NCBI RefSeq assembly: GCF_007558815.1
Contig: NZ_VLTJ01000025.1
Coordinates: 52,655 to 116,654, forward strand
Direction of reading: 5' to 3'
Length of the DNA stretch: 64,000 bases
Source: Verticiella sediminum
GTDB taxonomy: Bacteria > Pseudomonadota > Gammaproteobacteria > Burkholderiales > Burkholderiaceae_B
Part shown: positions 9,437 to 17,326 of the stretch, piece by piece
How the letters are laid out: every line of letters starts with the position of its first letter
Position numbering within the stretch: the stretch's first letter is position 1
The notes under the pieces: generated by a model
The model's database searches: none
What the model was told of the DNA's origin: nothing
What the model saw: the letters and a program-made list of their open reading frames with translations, nothing else
Translations under genes and position numbers: made by a program

Positions 9437-10237
9437 TCACGGGAGCCGGCTGTCGCCGGCGGCGACGTCGTGGATGAGTTTGCCTTCGTACATCCCGACG
9501 AGGTCCTGCTCTTCGTGGCTGAACACGATGCGGCTGCGCTCCGACGTCATGTAGCCCGTCAGATACATCACCGGCTTGCCGACGTCGCTGCTGACCAGCC
9601 GCGCAACGCACAGCAGCGGGGCACCCACTTCCACGCGCAGCGTCGCCGCCACGTGCGGGGCCGCCGCGACGGCGGTAATCTCCTCGGTCACGTACCGGAA
9701 CCGGACGCCGTCCGACAGCAGCATCTCGGAAATCGAACGCTCTTTGAGCGCGTCGCCGGTGATGTGGCCGGCGTGCTCGGCCATCACCCATGAGTCGACG
9801 AAGAGCAAGGGCACGCCGGATATGGCGCGCAGGCGGCTGGCGTACATCACCTGCGCGTCCTCGGCGAGCCCCATGGCCGCCGCGACATGCGGCGGCGGCG
9901 AGCGCCTCGACACCTCCAGAACGGTGACCTGGGTCTGCTTCGAGCGCTTGCCCAGCGACTCGATGAACGTGGATTCGGTGCGCGCCGGAGGCCTGGGAAT
10001 CGTCTGCTTGACGAACGTGCCTCGCCCCAGGCGCTTCTCCAGCCACCCTTCTTCGACCAGGTCCGCGACTGCCCGGCGGACGGTGATGCGCGAGACGCCG
10101 AACGACTGGCCCAACTGCTCCTCGTTCGGGATGGGCTCGCCTTCCCTGTAGACGCCTCGCCTGATCTCTTCCCGAAGAGCCAGGAACAGTTGGCGGTACA
10201 AGAGATCACCGCGGTCGCGCCGAAGGAGTACTGACAC
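9437..10237 (-). CDS. GntR-family transcriptional regulator, HutC/UTRA type
   Basis: About 266 residues from the chosen GTG at 10237. An N-terminal winged helix-turn-helix (LYRQLFLALREEIRRGVYREGEPIPNEEQLGQSFGVSRITVRRAVADLVEEGWLEKRLGRGTFV) is followed by a UTRA effector domain (DAQVMYASRLRAISGVPLLFVDSWV and YLTGYMTSERSRIVF). UTRA regulators are usually repressors released by a pathway metabolite. The frame stays open upstream, with ATGs at 10315 and 10333 as alternative starts. It diverges from the porin operon and probably binds the dyad at 10378-10401. Confidence 0.88.
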   Translation of the reverse strand: MSVLLRRDRGDLLYRQLFLALREEIRRGVYREGEPIPNEEQLGQSFGVSRITVRRAVADLVEEGWLEKRLGRGTFVKQTIPRPPARTESTFIESLGKRSKQTQVTVLEVSRRSPPPHVAAAMGLAEDAQVMYASRLRAISGVPLLFVDSWVMAEHAGHITGDALKERSISEMLLSDGVRFRYVTEEITAVAAAPHVAATLRVEVGAPLLCVARLVSSDVGKPVMYLTGYMTSERSRIVFSHEEQDLVGMYEGKLIHDVAAGDSRLP

Positions 10238-10344
10238 TGTCTCGTCTCGTTGAAGGGATGGGTAACGACAGCATTGTCGGTCAAGTCCGCCGCCGCTCTC
10301 AACTCGCCTGGGCATGCGCCCCCCACGCAACATTCACACATGTT

Positions 10345-10403
10345 TTGTCAACCGGGTTTACACCGTATTGCTAGGATGACGTCATAACAATATGATGGCA
10401 TCA
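10345..10403 (+). promoter_or_regulatory. Porin-operon promoter region with dyad-like operator candidate
   Basis: This segment lies between the GntR gene and the porin gene. It holds ATGACGTCAT, a perfect 10-bp palindrome (10376-10385), and TGATGGCATCA (10393-10403). On the minus strand, 10378-10401 reads as ATGCCATC, ATATTGTT, ATGACGTC. That matches the element at 30607-30630 at 17 of 24 positions, including all 8 of CATCATAT and ATGAC. A candidate -35 (TTGTCA, 10345-10350, or TTTACA, 10358-10363) is present. Likely the GntR operator; this is inference. Confidence 0.5.
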
Positions 10404-10530
10404 CCCCATGACGGAGTACGCGCAGGGCGGACGGCGTTGCGGGGTATCCCGAATACCGCCACCCGATCGAGGTGAGACGGAAATAACAAATACAACCCGT
10501 GGACACGAAGCATCCACCGGAGGAGACACG

Positions 10531-11619
10531 ATGATCAATGGAATGCTGGGGCGCTGCATCGCGGTCACCGGAGCCGCACTACTCGCAGGAGGCAACGTGG
10601 CTTTTGCGCAATCGAGCGGGGTGCAGCTTTATGGTGTGGTGACAGCCGGTATTTCGCAAAAGACCAACCAGACCGGCGGCACGACCCAGTTCGGCAACTA
10701 CCTGCTGAATAGTTCGTACCTGGGGCTGAGGGGCAGCGAAGACCTCGGTGGCGGACTGCGGGCGACTTTCCAGCTTGAAACCGGCGTCGAAACCGGCACC
10801 GGGGAAGCCGGCTCCGGCTCGAAATTCTGGAATCGCCACGCCACCGCGGGCCTTGCCAACGGGCAATTCGCACTCACGCTGGGGCGCCAGTTCCATGCGT
10901 CCACGGACCGGGTGACCCGCAGCCTGGACGCCTTCAACGTCAGTGGGGCGAGCCTGCACGTCACGCCGCTGGCGCTGTTCGGCGTCAACAAGTTCATGAA
11001 CAACGACAACCGAAGCGACAACACCATCAAGCTCCGCTGGAACGGGCCGGCCGGTGTGACCGCCGCGCTGAGTACCGCGCCTGACCACGACTCCGGCCGG
11101 AGCATGGGGTTCGACCTGGCCCAGGTCACCAGGAACTACGTCGTTGCCCTCTATGGCGTCAGATTCAAGTCGCCCAACCCGGTTGCGGCGACGGGCCAGC
11201 GTCCCGAGCACCGGGTCCTGGGCGCCGGCGGCCAATACCGGGTCGGCCAGGCCGTGCTCTACCTCAACGTCGCCAGGAGCAGTCTGGAAGCTTCTGCGGC
11301 GGGCCGGCCGAAACAGACCAATACGCTGCTGATCCCGGGCATCCGATACAACATGCTGCCTTTCGTCCTGAAGGCTTCGTACACGCTGGACAGCGGCAAG
11401 AACATCAACAACGTCGCGGGCCGCGACGGGAAGAAAAAGACGCTGATCGCCGCCATCGAATATCACTTGTCAAAGCGGACCGCGGTGGCTTTCGCGGTCT
11501 TTCGCAATTCGTTCACGGACGGCTACAAGCTCGATCCGGTCAATATCGCCGCGCTGGCCCGGGACCCGGAGAGCTCTTCCACGTCCGGATACGCCATGGG
11601 ACTTCGCCACAATTTCTAA
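10531..11619 (+). CDS. Neisserial-type outer-membrane porin
   Basis: A 362-residue trimeric beta-barrel porin of the betaproteobacterial/neisserial type. The start is the ATG at 10531, just after AGGAGA; the frame is open further upstream but that part is not protein-like. Signal peptide 1-24 ends in NVAFAQ, then SGVQLYGVVTAGISQKT opens the first strand. Alternating strands follow, ending in GYAMGLRHNF with the C-terminal Phe needed for barrel insertion. As the first gene of the catabolic operon it probably lets the substrate enter the periplasm. Confidence 0.92.
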   Translation: MINGMLGRCIAVTGAALLAGGNVAFAQSSGVQLYGVVTAGISQKTNQTGGTTQFGNYLLNSSYLGLRGSEDLGGGLRATFQLETGVETGTGEAGSGSKFWNRHATAGLANGQFALTLGRQFHASTDRVTRSLDAFNVSGASLHVTPLALFGVNKFMNNDNRSDNTIKLRWNGPAGVTAALSTAPDHDSGRSMGFDLAQVTRNYVVALYGVRFKSPNPVAATGQRPEHRVLGAGGQYRVGQAVLYLNVARSSLEASAAGRPKQTNTLLIPGIRYNMLPFVLKASYTLDSGKNINNVAGRDGKKKTLIAAIEYHLSKRTAVAFAVFRNSFTDGYKLDPVNIAALARDPESSSTSGYAMGLRHNF

Positions 11620-11659
11620 ACAACCCCCTGCACCCCGGGGCGGGCTGAACGCCCTCTCG

Positions 11660-13093
11660 ATGGGTGCCATCGACAACCCACTTTTCAGAAAGAACATGGT
11701 CATGGCCCTGCAAGGCAGTGTGAAAGTATTGGTGCCCTGCGGCTCCCTCGGGGCCGGTGTGCGCGAGAGCGAGATAGCGTACGGGCTGGCCAAAGGGGCG
11801 GACGTCATTGCGACGGACGCCGGCTCGACCGACAGCGGCGCGGCCTACCTTGCCCTGGGCAAATCCAAGAACAACCGCGGCGCGGTCAAGCGCGACTTGG
11901 GCATCCTGCTGCGCGCCCACGCCCAGACGGGCGTGCCGGTGATCATCGGCACGGCCGGCCAGGCGGGCGGCGATCTCAACGTCGACTGGACGCGGGACAT
12001 CGTCCTGGAGGTCGCGCAGGAACTGGGCATCGCGCCCAGGATCGCGCTGCTGTACTCGGAACAGGACAAGACGGCCCTCAAGGCGCTCAACCAGCAAGGC
12101 AAGGTGCGGCCGCTGCCGCCCCTGGGCCCGCTAGAGGACTCGGTCATCGACGCGTGCGAGCACATCGTCGGACTGATGGGGGTGGAACCCTTCGTCGCCG
12201 CGCTGCAGGCCGGCGCGGACATCATCATCGGCGGCAGATCCACCGACACCGCCGTCCTGGCGAGCTATCCGATCTGGCGCGGCGCGCCCTGGGGGGCCTC
12301 ATGGCACGCCGGCAAGATCGCCGAATGCGGGGCTCAATGCTGCCTCAATCCCGCCGATGGCGCGGGGGTCCTGCTGACCATCGACGAGCACGGTTTCGAG
12401 GTCGAGCCGTTGTCCACGACCAACCGGTGCACGCCGCACAGCGTGTCCAAGCACATGCTGTACGAAAACAGCGACCCGCACCACCTGCACGAGCCGGGCG
12501 GCATTCTCGACGTCACGGAGGCGGTTTACGTGCAGTCCGGCGAGCACGCCGTCCGGGTGGAAGGCGCCCGCTGGCTGGCGCAGCCCTACACCATGAAGCT
12601 CGAAGGGGCGGCCGCCGGAGACTACCAGACGCTGATGCTCGTCGGCATCCAGGACCCCGACGTTCTCGCCGACGTCAACGCATTCCACGATCGGCTGCTG
12701 GCGGCGCTCTACGAACGCACCCGCAAGTCGATTCCCGCGCAGGAACTGGGCGAATTCCACATCTCGCTGCGCATGTACGGCTGGAACGCCGTGACCGGAG
12801 ACGTCCCGGTGAATGTTCCCCCACCTCGGGAAATCGGGGTGCTGTTCGTCGCCACGGCGCGGACCCAGAAGCTGGCCAACGCGATCGCGCACGCCTGCAA
12901 CCCCTATTTCTTCCACTATCCGATGGTGCCGAACAAGGAGTTGCCGAGCTACGGCTTCGCCTTCAGCCCGGCCGACATTCCGCGCGGCCGGATCTTCGAG
13001 TTCAAGCTCAATCACGTCGTCGCCGTCGACGACCCCCTGTCGCTGGTCCGCACGGTCTGGCTGGACCGGGACGGCAAGTCCGCCGCGGCCTGA
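11660..13093 (+). CDS. AtuA-like (DUF1446, acyclic terpene utilization) family protein
   Basis: A 477-residue cytoplasmic protein resembling the DUF1446/AtuA family. The N-terminal text is VLVPCGSLGAGVRESEIAYGLAKGADVIATDAGSTDSG, with IIIGGRSTDTAVLA near 190-205 and YPMVPNKELPSYGFAFSPADIPRG near the end. The biochemical role of the family is unknown; AtuA is named for the citronellol/acyclic-terpene pathway. It lies 40 bp after the porin and 24 bp before the DUF4387 gene, a pairing seen elsewhere. The true start may be the ATG at 11696 or 11702, nearer the conserved region. Confidence 0.8.
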   Translation: MGAIDNPLFRKNMVMALQGSVKVLVPCGSLGAGVRESEIAYGLAKGADVIATDAGSTDSGAAYLALGKSKNNRGAVKRDLGILLRAHAQTGVPVIIGTAGQAGGDLNVDWTRDIVLEVAQELGIAPRIALLYSEQDKTALKALNQQGKVRPLPPLGPLEDSVIDACEHIVGLMGVEPFVAALQAGADIIIGGRSTDTAVLASYPIWRGAPWGASWHAGKIAECGAQCCLNPADGAGVLLTIDEHGFEVEPLSTTNRCTPHSVSKHMLYENSDPHHLHEPGGILDVTEAVYVQSGEHAVRVEGARWLAQPYTMKLEGAAAGDYQTLMLVGIQDPDVLADVNAFHDRLLAALYERTRKSIPAQELGEFHISLRMYGWNAVTGDVPVNVPPPREIGVLFVATARTQKLANAIAHACNPYFFHYPMVPNKELPSYGFAFSPADIPRGRIFEFKLNHVVAVDDPLSLVRTVWLDRDGKSAAA

Positions 13094-13117
13094 ACGCAAC
13101 CAGGAAAGAAAACCGTC

Positions 13118-13432
13118 ATGCCCAAGCTGCGAGAAGTCTGTCACCACATCCGCTCCAAGGTCGCGGGCCCGTTCTGGGTCACGGTGGACCTGTTCTTCGA
13201 CGGGGAGGAAAAGTACCGCCGATACCGGGACTGCACGGAACTGTCCGCGGAACTCTTTCATCGGCTGTACGGCGTGGATCCGGCCCTGGTCAAGCGCATC
13301 CCGGTCGACTCCCTGCACGTACTGAAGTTCTCCTTTCCCAGGACCACCCCGCAGGGGGGCATGGTCGAGCGCGACATGCACTCCGGCCAGCAATACGTGC
13401 GCCTACTCGACGTCGAACTGGAGGCCGGGTAG
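13118..13432 (+). CDS. DUF4387 family protein
   Basis: A 104-residue protein preceded by AGGAAAG, 24 bp after the AtuA-like gene. The sequence (LREVCHHIRSKVAGPFWVTVDLFF and KFSFPRTTPQGGMVERDMHSGQQYVRLLD) matches my memory of DUF4387, a small family that often follows or is fused to DUF1446/AtuA proteins. That makes it a likely subunit of the same unknown enzyme. No signal peptide or membrane segment. Function not known. Confidence 0.75.
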   Translation: MPKLREVCHHIRSKVAGPFWVTVDLFFDGEEKYRRYRDCTELSAELFHRLYGVDPALVKRIPVDSLHVLKFSFPRTTPQGGMVERDMHSGQQYVRLLDVELEAG

Positions 13433-13462
13433 CCCCCCGTACGCGCTGACGCGCGCCGCCCC

Positions 13463-13473
13463 GGGGGGGGGGG
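13463..13473 (+). repeat. Poly-G tract (11 G) before the first Bug gene
   Basis: Eleven consecutive G residues, 40 bp before the Bug start codon and 30 bp after the DUF4387 stop. The tract follows a C-rich block (CCCCCCG at 13432-13438 and GCCGCCCC at 13455-13462), so it can also pair as one arm of a hairpin. Homopolymers of this length may vary by slippage. Confidence 0.7.
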
Positions 13474-13513
13474 AAGCGGCAACTGAAACAAACCGCAGGC
13501 AGGAGACAAAAAA

Positions 13514-14527
13514 ATGAACCAACAATACTCGCCGCAAAGGCGAAAATTCGTCGCGGCCGCGATTGGCGCCGCCGCGCTCGGCTCCGCATGGGGTTCGACC
13601 GCATGGGGTTCGACCACATCGGATTCGACCTACCCGGACAAGCCCGTCCGGATGGTTCTGCCGGTGCAGCCCGGCTCCGCCGTCGACGCGACCGCGCGGC
13701 GGCTGGCGCCGCTGCTTGAAGCGTCGCTCGGACAGCCCCTGGTCCTCGACAACCGGCCCGGTTCCGGGGGCTCGATAGCGACCACCACGCTGGTACGCAG
13801 TCCGGCCGACGGCTACACGCTCGCGATGGTGGCCTCCACCCATTGCATCACGCCGCACCTCTACCCGACCAGCTTTCACCCGATCCGCGATGTGCAACCC
13901 ATCGTCGCGCTCACCTCGGGTCCGTTGATCTTCGTCGTGAACGCAAGCGTTCCCGCCCGGGACGTCCAGCAGTTCGTGGCCTATGCCAAGGCACGTTCGG
14001 ACAAACGGCCCGTGCCGATGGGCAACTCCGGCAACGGAACGGCCAACCACCTCGCCAGTGCCCTGATGTCGCTGCAGGCCGGGTTCCAGGTGCTCCATGT
14101 TGCATACCGAGGCATCGGCGCATTCTCGACGGACCTGGCGGGCGGCCAGGTCGAGGCGGGCTTCCTTCCCCTGGTCGCGGCGGCTCCACTGATGCAGAGC
14201 GGCCAGATACGGGCGCTGGGCATCAGCACGCCCAGGCGGCTGCCGGCACAGCCCGATCTGCCGACCCTGGCGGAGTCCGGGCTGCCCGATTTCGACGTCG
14301 ACGCCTGGGTGGCGCTGATCGCGCCCAGGGGAGTGCCGTCGGCGATCGTCGAGCGTCTCAACGGCGAATTCAACGAGGCGCTGCGCACGCCGGAGGTCGA
14401 ACGGTTCATCGCCGAGGGCGGCGGCGACGTCATCGGCGGCACCGTCAAGGACAGCGAGAGCCTGTTCGAACGCGAATACACCGGCTACGGCCAATTGATC
14501 GCCGCCGCGGGAGTCAAGGCGGATTGA
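13514..14527 (+). CDS. Bug/TctC-family periplasmic solute receptor (Bug 1)
   Basis: A 337-residue receptor of the tripartite tricarboxylate transporter (TctC/Bug) family, with a strong AGGAGA 7 bp before the ATG. Residues 1-33 are a long, possibly Tat-type, leader (SPQRRKFVAAA), followed by a short tandem repeat. Family marks are YPDKPVRMVLPVQPGSAVD, VLDNRPGSGGSIA, SPADGYTL and FDVDAWVALIAPRGVPSAIVERLN. No tctAB genes adjoin; the next gene encodes an AbrB-type membrane protein. It is clearly paralogous to the Bug at 29334-30320, sharing STHCI-x-PHL, DVQPI and GFLP-x-x-AA. Ligand unknown. Confidence 0.9.
   Translation: MNQQYSPQRRKFVAAAIGAAALGSAWGSTAWGSTTSDSTYPDKPVRMVLPVQPGSAVDATARRLAPLLEASLGQPLVLDNRPGSGGSIATTTLVRSPADGYTLAMVASTHCITPHLYPTSFHPIRDVQPIVALTSGPLIFVVNASVPARDVQQFVAYAKARSDKRPVPMGNSGNGTANHLASALMSLQAGFQVLHVAYRGIGAFSTDLAGGQVEAGFLPLVAAAPLMQSGQIRALGISTPRRLPAQPDLPTLAESGLPDFDVDAWVALIAPRGVPSAIVERLNGEFNEALRTPEVERFIAEGGGDVIGGTVKDSESLFEREYTGYGQLIAAAGVKAD
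13586..13630 (+). repeat. 15-bp tandem repeat (about three copies) at the mature N-terminus of Bug 1
   Basis: GCATGGGGTTCGACC occurs twice back to back (13586-13600 and 13601-13615) and a third, degenerate copy follows (13616-13630). In frame it encodes AWGST AWGST TSDST just after the leader. Copy number can change without shifting the frame, altering only the linker before the receptor domain. Confidence 0.75.
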
Positions 14528-14577
14528 GTTTCCCCGACATCCGGACTCACCGAGGGCCAGCCCGCCCTCGACGACCC

Positions 14578-15639
14578 ATGACACTCAAGAAACCCTTCCA
14601 GTGGGCCCTCCTGGCGGCCGGCGCCGCGGCGGCCGTCGTCCTGCTGCGAGCATTCCATGTCCCCGGCGCGGTGCTGCTGGGGCCGATGCTCGTGGCGATC
14701 GGCTTTGCCTTGAGCGGCGCGGGCCTGAAGCTCAAACCGGGCATCTTCCTGCCCGTTCAGGCAGTCCTCGGCTGCATGGTCGCATCCGTCGTCAGTTGGG
14801 ACCTGCTCGGCTTGATCGCGGACCATTGGCTGACGGTGCTGGTGGTGAATGTCCTGAGCATCGTTGCCGCAAGCGTCATCTCCGCAGTGTTCACGCGCCG
14901 CGGCTGGCTGCCGGGCCAGTCGGCGATCTGGGGGCTGTCCCCCGGCGCGGCCTCGACGATGATGATGCTCGGCGAGCAGCGCGGGGAGGATCCCCGGGTG
15001 ATTGCCTTGATCCAATACCTGCGGATCGTCCTGGTCACGCTGACGGCCATTGCGGTGGCGGGCCTCGTCGGCGCGCGCGGCGGATCTGCCGCTGCGCCGC
15101 CGGCGACGGTGTTCCTCTCCGGCCCGGTCTCGCCCGGCGTACTCGCCACGCTCGCGGGGCTCATCGCCGCCGGCCTCGCCGCCGCCATGGCGACCAGGCG
15201 GGGACAGGCGGCGTTCTGGGTTCCCGTCATCGTGGGCAGCGGTTTGCATCTGGCGCACCTGGCAACCGTGCAGATCCCCGTCGTGCTCGCTGCCGTTGCG
15301 TTCGGATTCGCAGGCGCCTACGCAGGCCTGCGTTTCAACAAGCAGGTACTGCTTGCCTGCGCGCGCCTGCTGCCGGCGATGCTTCTTGGAATCGTCCTGA
15401 TGATAGCCGCGTGCATCGCGCTGATGTGGCCGATTCAGCGCTCGTTCGCAGGGGTCGATGCGCTCACGGCCTTCCTCGCCATCATGCCCGGCGGCATCGA
15501 CGCCGCCGTGGCGGTCGCCCACGGAATGCATGCCTCCGTGCCCGTGATCATCGCCGTGCAGGTCATGCGGCTGATCGTCGTCACCCTCCTGGCGCCTCGC
15601 ATGGCGCGGGTGGTGTCCAGATACTGTGAACCCAGGTAG
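14578..15639 (+). CDS. AbrB-family polytopic membrane protein
   Basis: A 353-residue inner-membrane protein with roughly ten hydrophobic helices in two similar halves, matching the family known as AbrB (formerly 'putative ammonia monooxygenase'). Conserved-looking stretches are LGPMLVAIGFALSGAGLKL, WGLSPGAASTMMMLGEQRGEDPRVIALIQYLRIVLV and LAIMPGGIDAAVAVAHGM. It starts at the ATG at 14578, 50 bp after Bug 1. The family has no firm role; its place directly behind a periplasmic receptor suggests it could be the membrane partner, which is inference. Confidence 0.82.
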   Translation: MTLKKPFQWALLAAGAAAAVVLLRAFHVPGAVLLGPMLVAIGFALSGAGLKLKPGIFLPVQAVLGCMVASVVSWDLLGLIADHWLTVLVVNVLSIVAASVISAVFTRRGWLPGQSAIWGLSPGAASTMMMLGEQRGEDPRVIALIQYLRIVLVTLTAIAVAGLVGARGGSAAAPPATVFLSGPVSPGVLATLAGLIAAGLAAAMATRRGQAAFWVPVIVGSGLHLAHLATVQIPVVLAAVAFGFAGAYAGLRFNKQVLLACARLLPAMLLGIVLMIAACIALMWPIQRSFAGVDALTAFLAIMPGGIDAAVAVAHGMHASVPVIIAVQVMRLIVVTLLAPRMARVVSRYCEPR

Positions 15640-15646
15640 CGCCCAA

Positions 15647-17326
15647 ATGCATACTGAGCAACCGCAGATGTACCCCGACGGCGTGCGCCGCGAAATCGAC
15701 GTCGCGCAATACGGCTCGCTGGTGGAGTTGATGAATATCGCGTTCACCCGGTATGCGCGCTCGCGCGCATACCGGTTCATGGGCCGCTCGTTCACTTTCG
15801 CGCAAGTGGATGCATGGTCCAGGGCATTCGGCGCCTATCTGCAATCCCTCGAACTGACGCGAGGCGACCGGGTGGCCGTGATGATGCCCAATGTCCCGCA
15901 ATACCCGATTGCCATTGCCGCGATCCTGCGTGCGGGACTGGTGGTGGTGAACGTCAATCCGCTGTACACGCCGCGCGAACTCGAGCACCAGTTGGTCGAC
16001 TCCGGGGCCAGGGCGATCGTCGTTCTGGAGAATTTCGCGGCCACCGTGCAGGCGGTCGTTGCGCGCACGCAAGTCGAGCACGTCGTCGTCGCCAGCATGG
16101 GCGACATGCTCGGCGTCAAGGGCCATCTGGTCAACTACGTCGTGCGCAGGGTCAGGAAACTCGTCCCGCCATTCACGCTGCGCAACCCGGTGGGTTTCCG
16201 TGAAGCGCTTGCCATCGGAGGCAAACTCGACCTGCGGCGCGTTGCGCCGCAACCCGACGATCTGGCCGTCCTTCAATACACGGGCGGCACGACCGGCCTC
16301 AGCAAGGGGGCGATGCTGCTGCATCGCAATCTGGTCGCCAACATCCTGCAATCGGCGGAATGGTACGTGCCCGCCTTGAAAAAGGTCCCGCCCGGCGAGC
16401 AGTTGACCTTCGTCTGCGCGCTGCCCATCTATCACGTGTTCGGCTTCACCGCCTGCGTCATGCTGGGCATGCACATGGGCGCGATGAACATCCTCATCCC
16501 CAATCCACGCGACCTGAAGGCCCTCTTCGCCGAATTGCGGGGCGTCACGTTCCACAGCTTCCCGGCAGTCAACACGCTGTTCGCCGCGATGGCGAACCAT
16601 CCCGGCTTCGACTCGGTGAACTGGCGCAATCTGGTCCTTGCCGTCGGCGGCGGAGCCGCCGTGCAAAGCGGGGCCGCGGAACTCTGGCTGAAGAAGACGG
16701 GCTGCCCGATCTGCGAAGGCTATGGCCTGTCCGAGACGAGTCCGTCGGTCGCGTGCAATCCGGTCGACAGCACGTCCTACACGGGCAGCATAGGCCTGCC
16801 CCTGCCCAACACGCAGATCGTGCTGCTCGATGACGAGGGCGGCCGGGTTCCCCCAGGCCAACCCGGCGAGATCGCGGTCCGGGGACCGCAGGTCATGGCC
16901 GGCTACTGGCGGTATTGGGAACGCAAGGACGAAGCCTACAAATACCCGGCCCCCGACGGGTTCTTGCGCACCGGCGACGTCGGCATCCTCACGGACGACG
17001 GCCATTACAGGATCGTGGACCGCAAGAAGGACATGATTCTCGTCAGCGGCTTCAACGTCTACCCCAATGAAGTCGAGGATGTCGTCTCGCAGATCCCGGG
17101 GGTACTGGAATGCGCCGTGGTGGGCGTCACGGACCAGGGCACCGCCGAGGCCGTCAAGCTCGTGGTGGTGACGAAAGCGGACGGCCCCAGTGAAAAGACC
17201 ATTCGACTTCACTGCCAGCAGAACCTGACCGCCTACAAGCGGCCGAAGATCGTGGAGTTCCGCCAGGAACTGCCCAAGTCCTCGGTCGGAAAGATACTGC
17301 GCCGGGAGCTGCGTTCCGCAAAATGA
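15647..17326 (+). CDS. Acyl-CoA synthetase (FadD-like, AMP-forming)
   Basis: A 559-residue AMP-forming ligase that activates a carboxylic acid to its CoA thioester. The P-loop YTGGTTGLSKG is at 211-221, followed by EGYGLSETSP, TGDVGILTDDGHYRIVDRKKDMI and the C-terminal catalytic Lys region (SSVGKILRREL). Length and motifs fit FadD-type ligases for medium or long acyl chains. Start chosen at the ATG at 15647; a GTG at 15626 would overlap the preceding gene. Its stop overlaps the MFS start by 4 bp, so it is co-translated with a transporter and hydantoinase-like subunits. Confidence 0.9.
   Translation: MHTEQPQMYPDGVRREIDVAQYGSLVELMNIAFTRYARSRAYRFMGRSFTFAQVDAWSRAFGAYLQSLELTRGDRVAVMMPNVPQYPIAIAAILRAGLVVVNVNPLYTPRELEHQLVDSGARAIVVLENFAATVQAVVARTQVEHVVVASMGDMLGVKGHLVNYVVRRVRKLVPPFTLRNPVGFREALAIGGKLDLRRVAPQPDDLAVLQYTGGTTGLSKGAMLLHRNLVANILQSAEWYVPALKKVPPGEQLTFVCALPIYHVFGFTACVMLGMHMGAMNILIPNPRDLKALFAELRGVTFHSFPAVNTLFAAMANHPGFDSVNWRNLVLAVGGGAAVQSGAAELWLKKTGCPICEGYGLSETSPSVACNPVDSTSYTGSIGLPLPNTQIVLLDDEGGRVPPGQPGEIAVRGPQVMAGYWRYWERKDEAYKYPAPDGFLRTGDVGILTDDGHYRIVDRKKDMILVSGFNVYPNEVEDVVSQIPGVLECAVVGVTDQGTAEAVKLVVVTKADGPSEKTIRLHCQQNLTAYKRPKIVEFRQELPKSSVGKILRRELRSAK

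Noticed and set aside
13586..13630. Short tandem repeat considered as a CRISPR array
   Set aside because: Repeats are contiguous, only 15 bp, lie inside a coding frame and have no spacers or cas genes.
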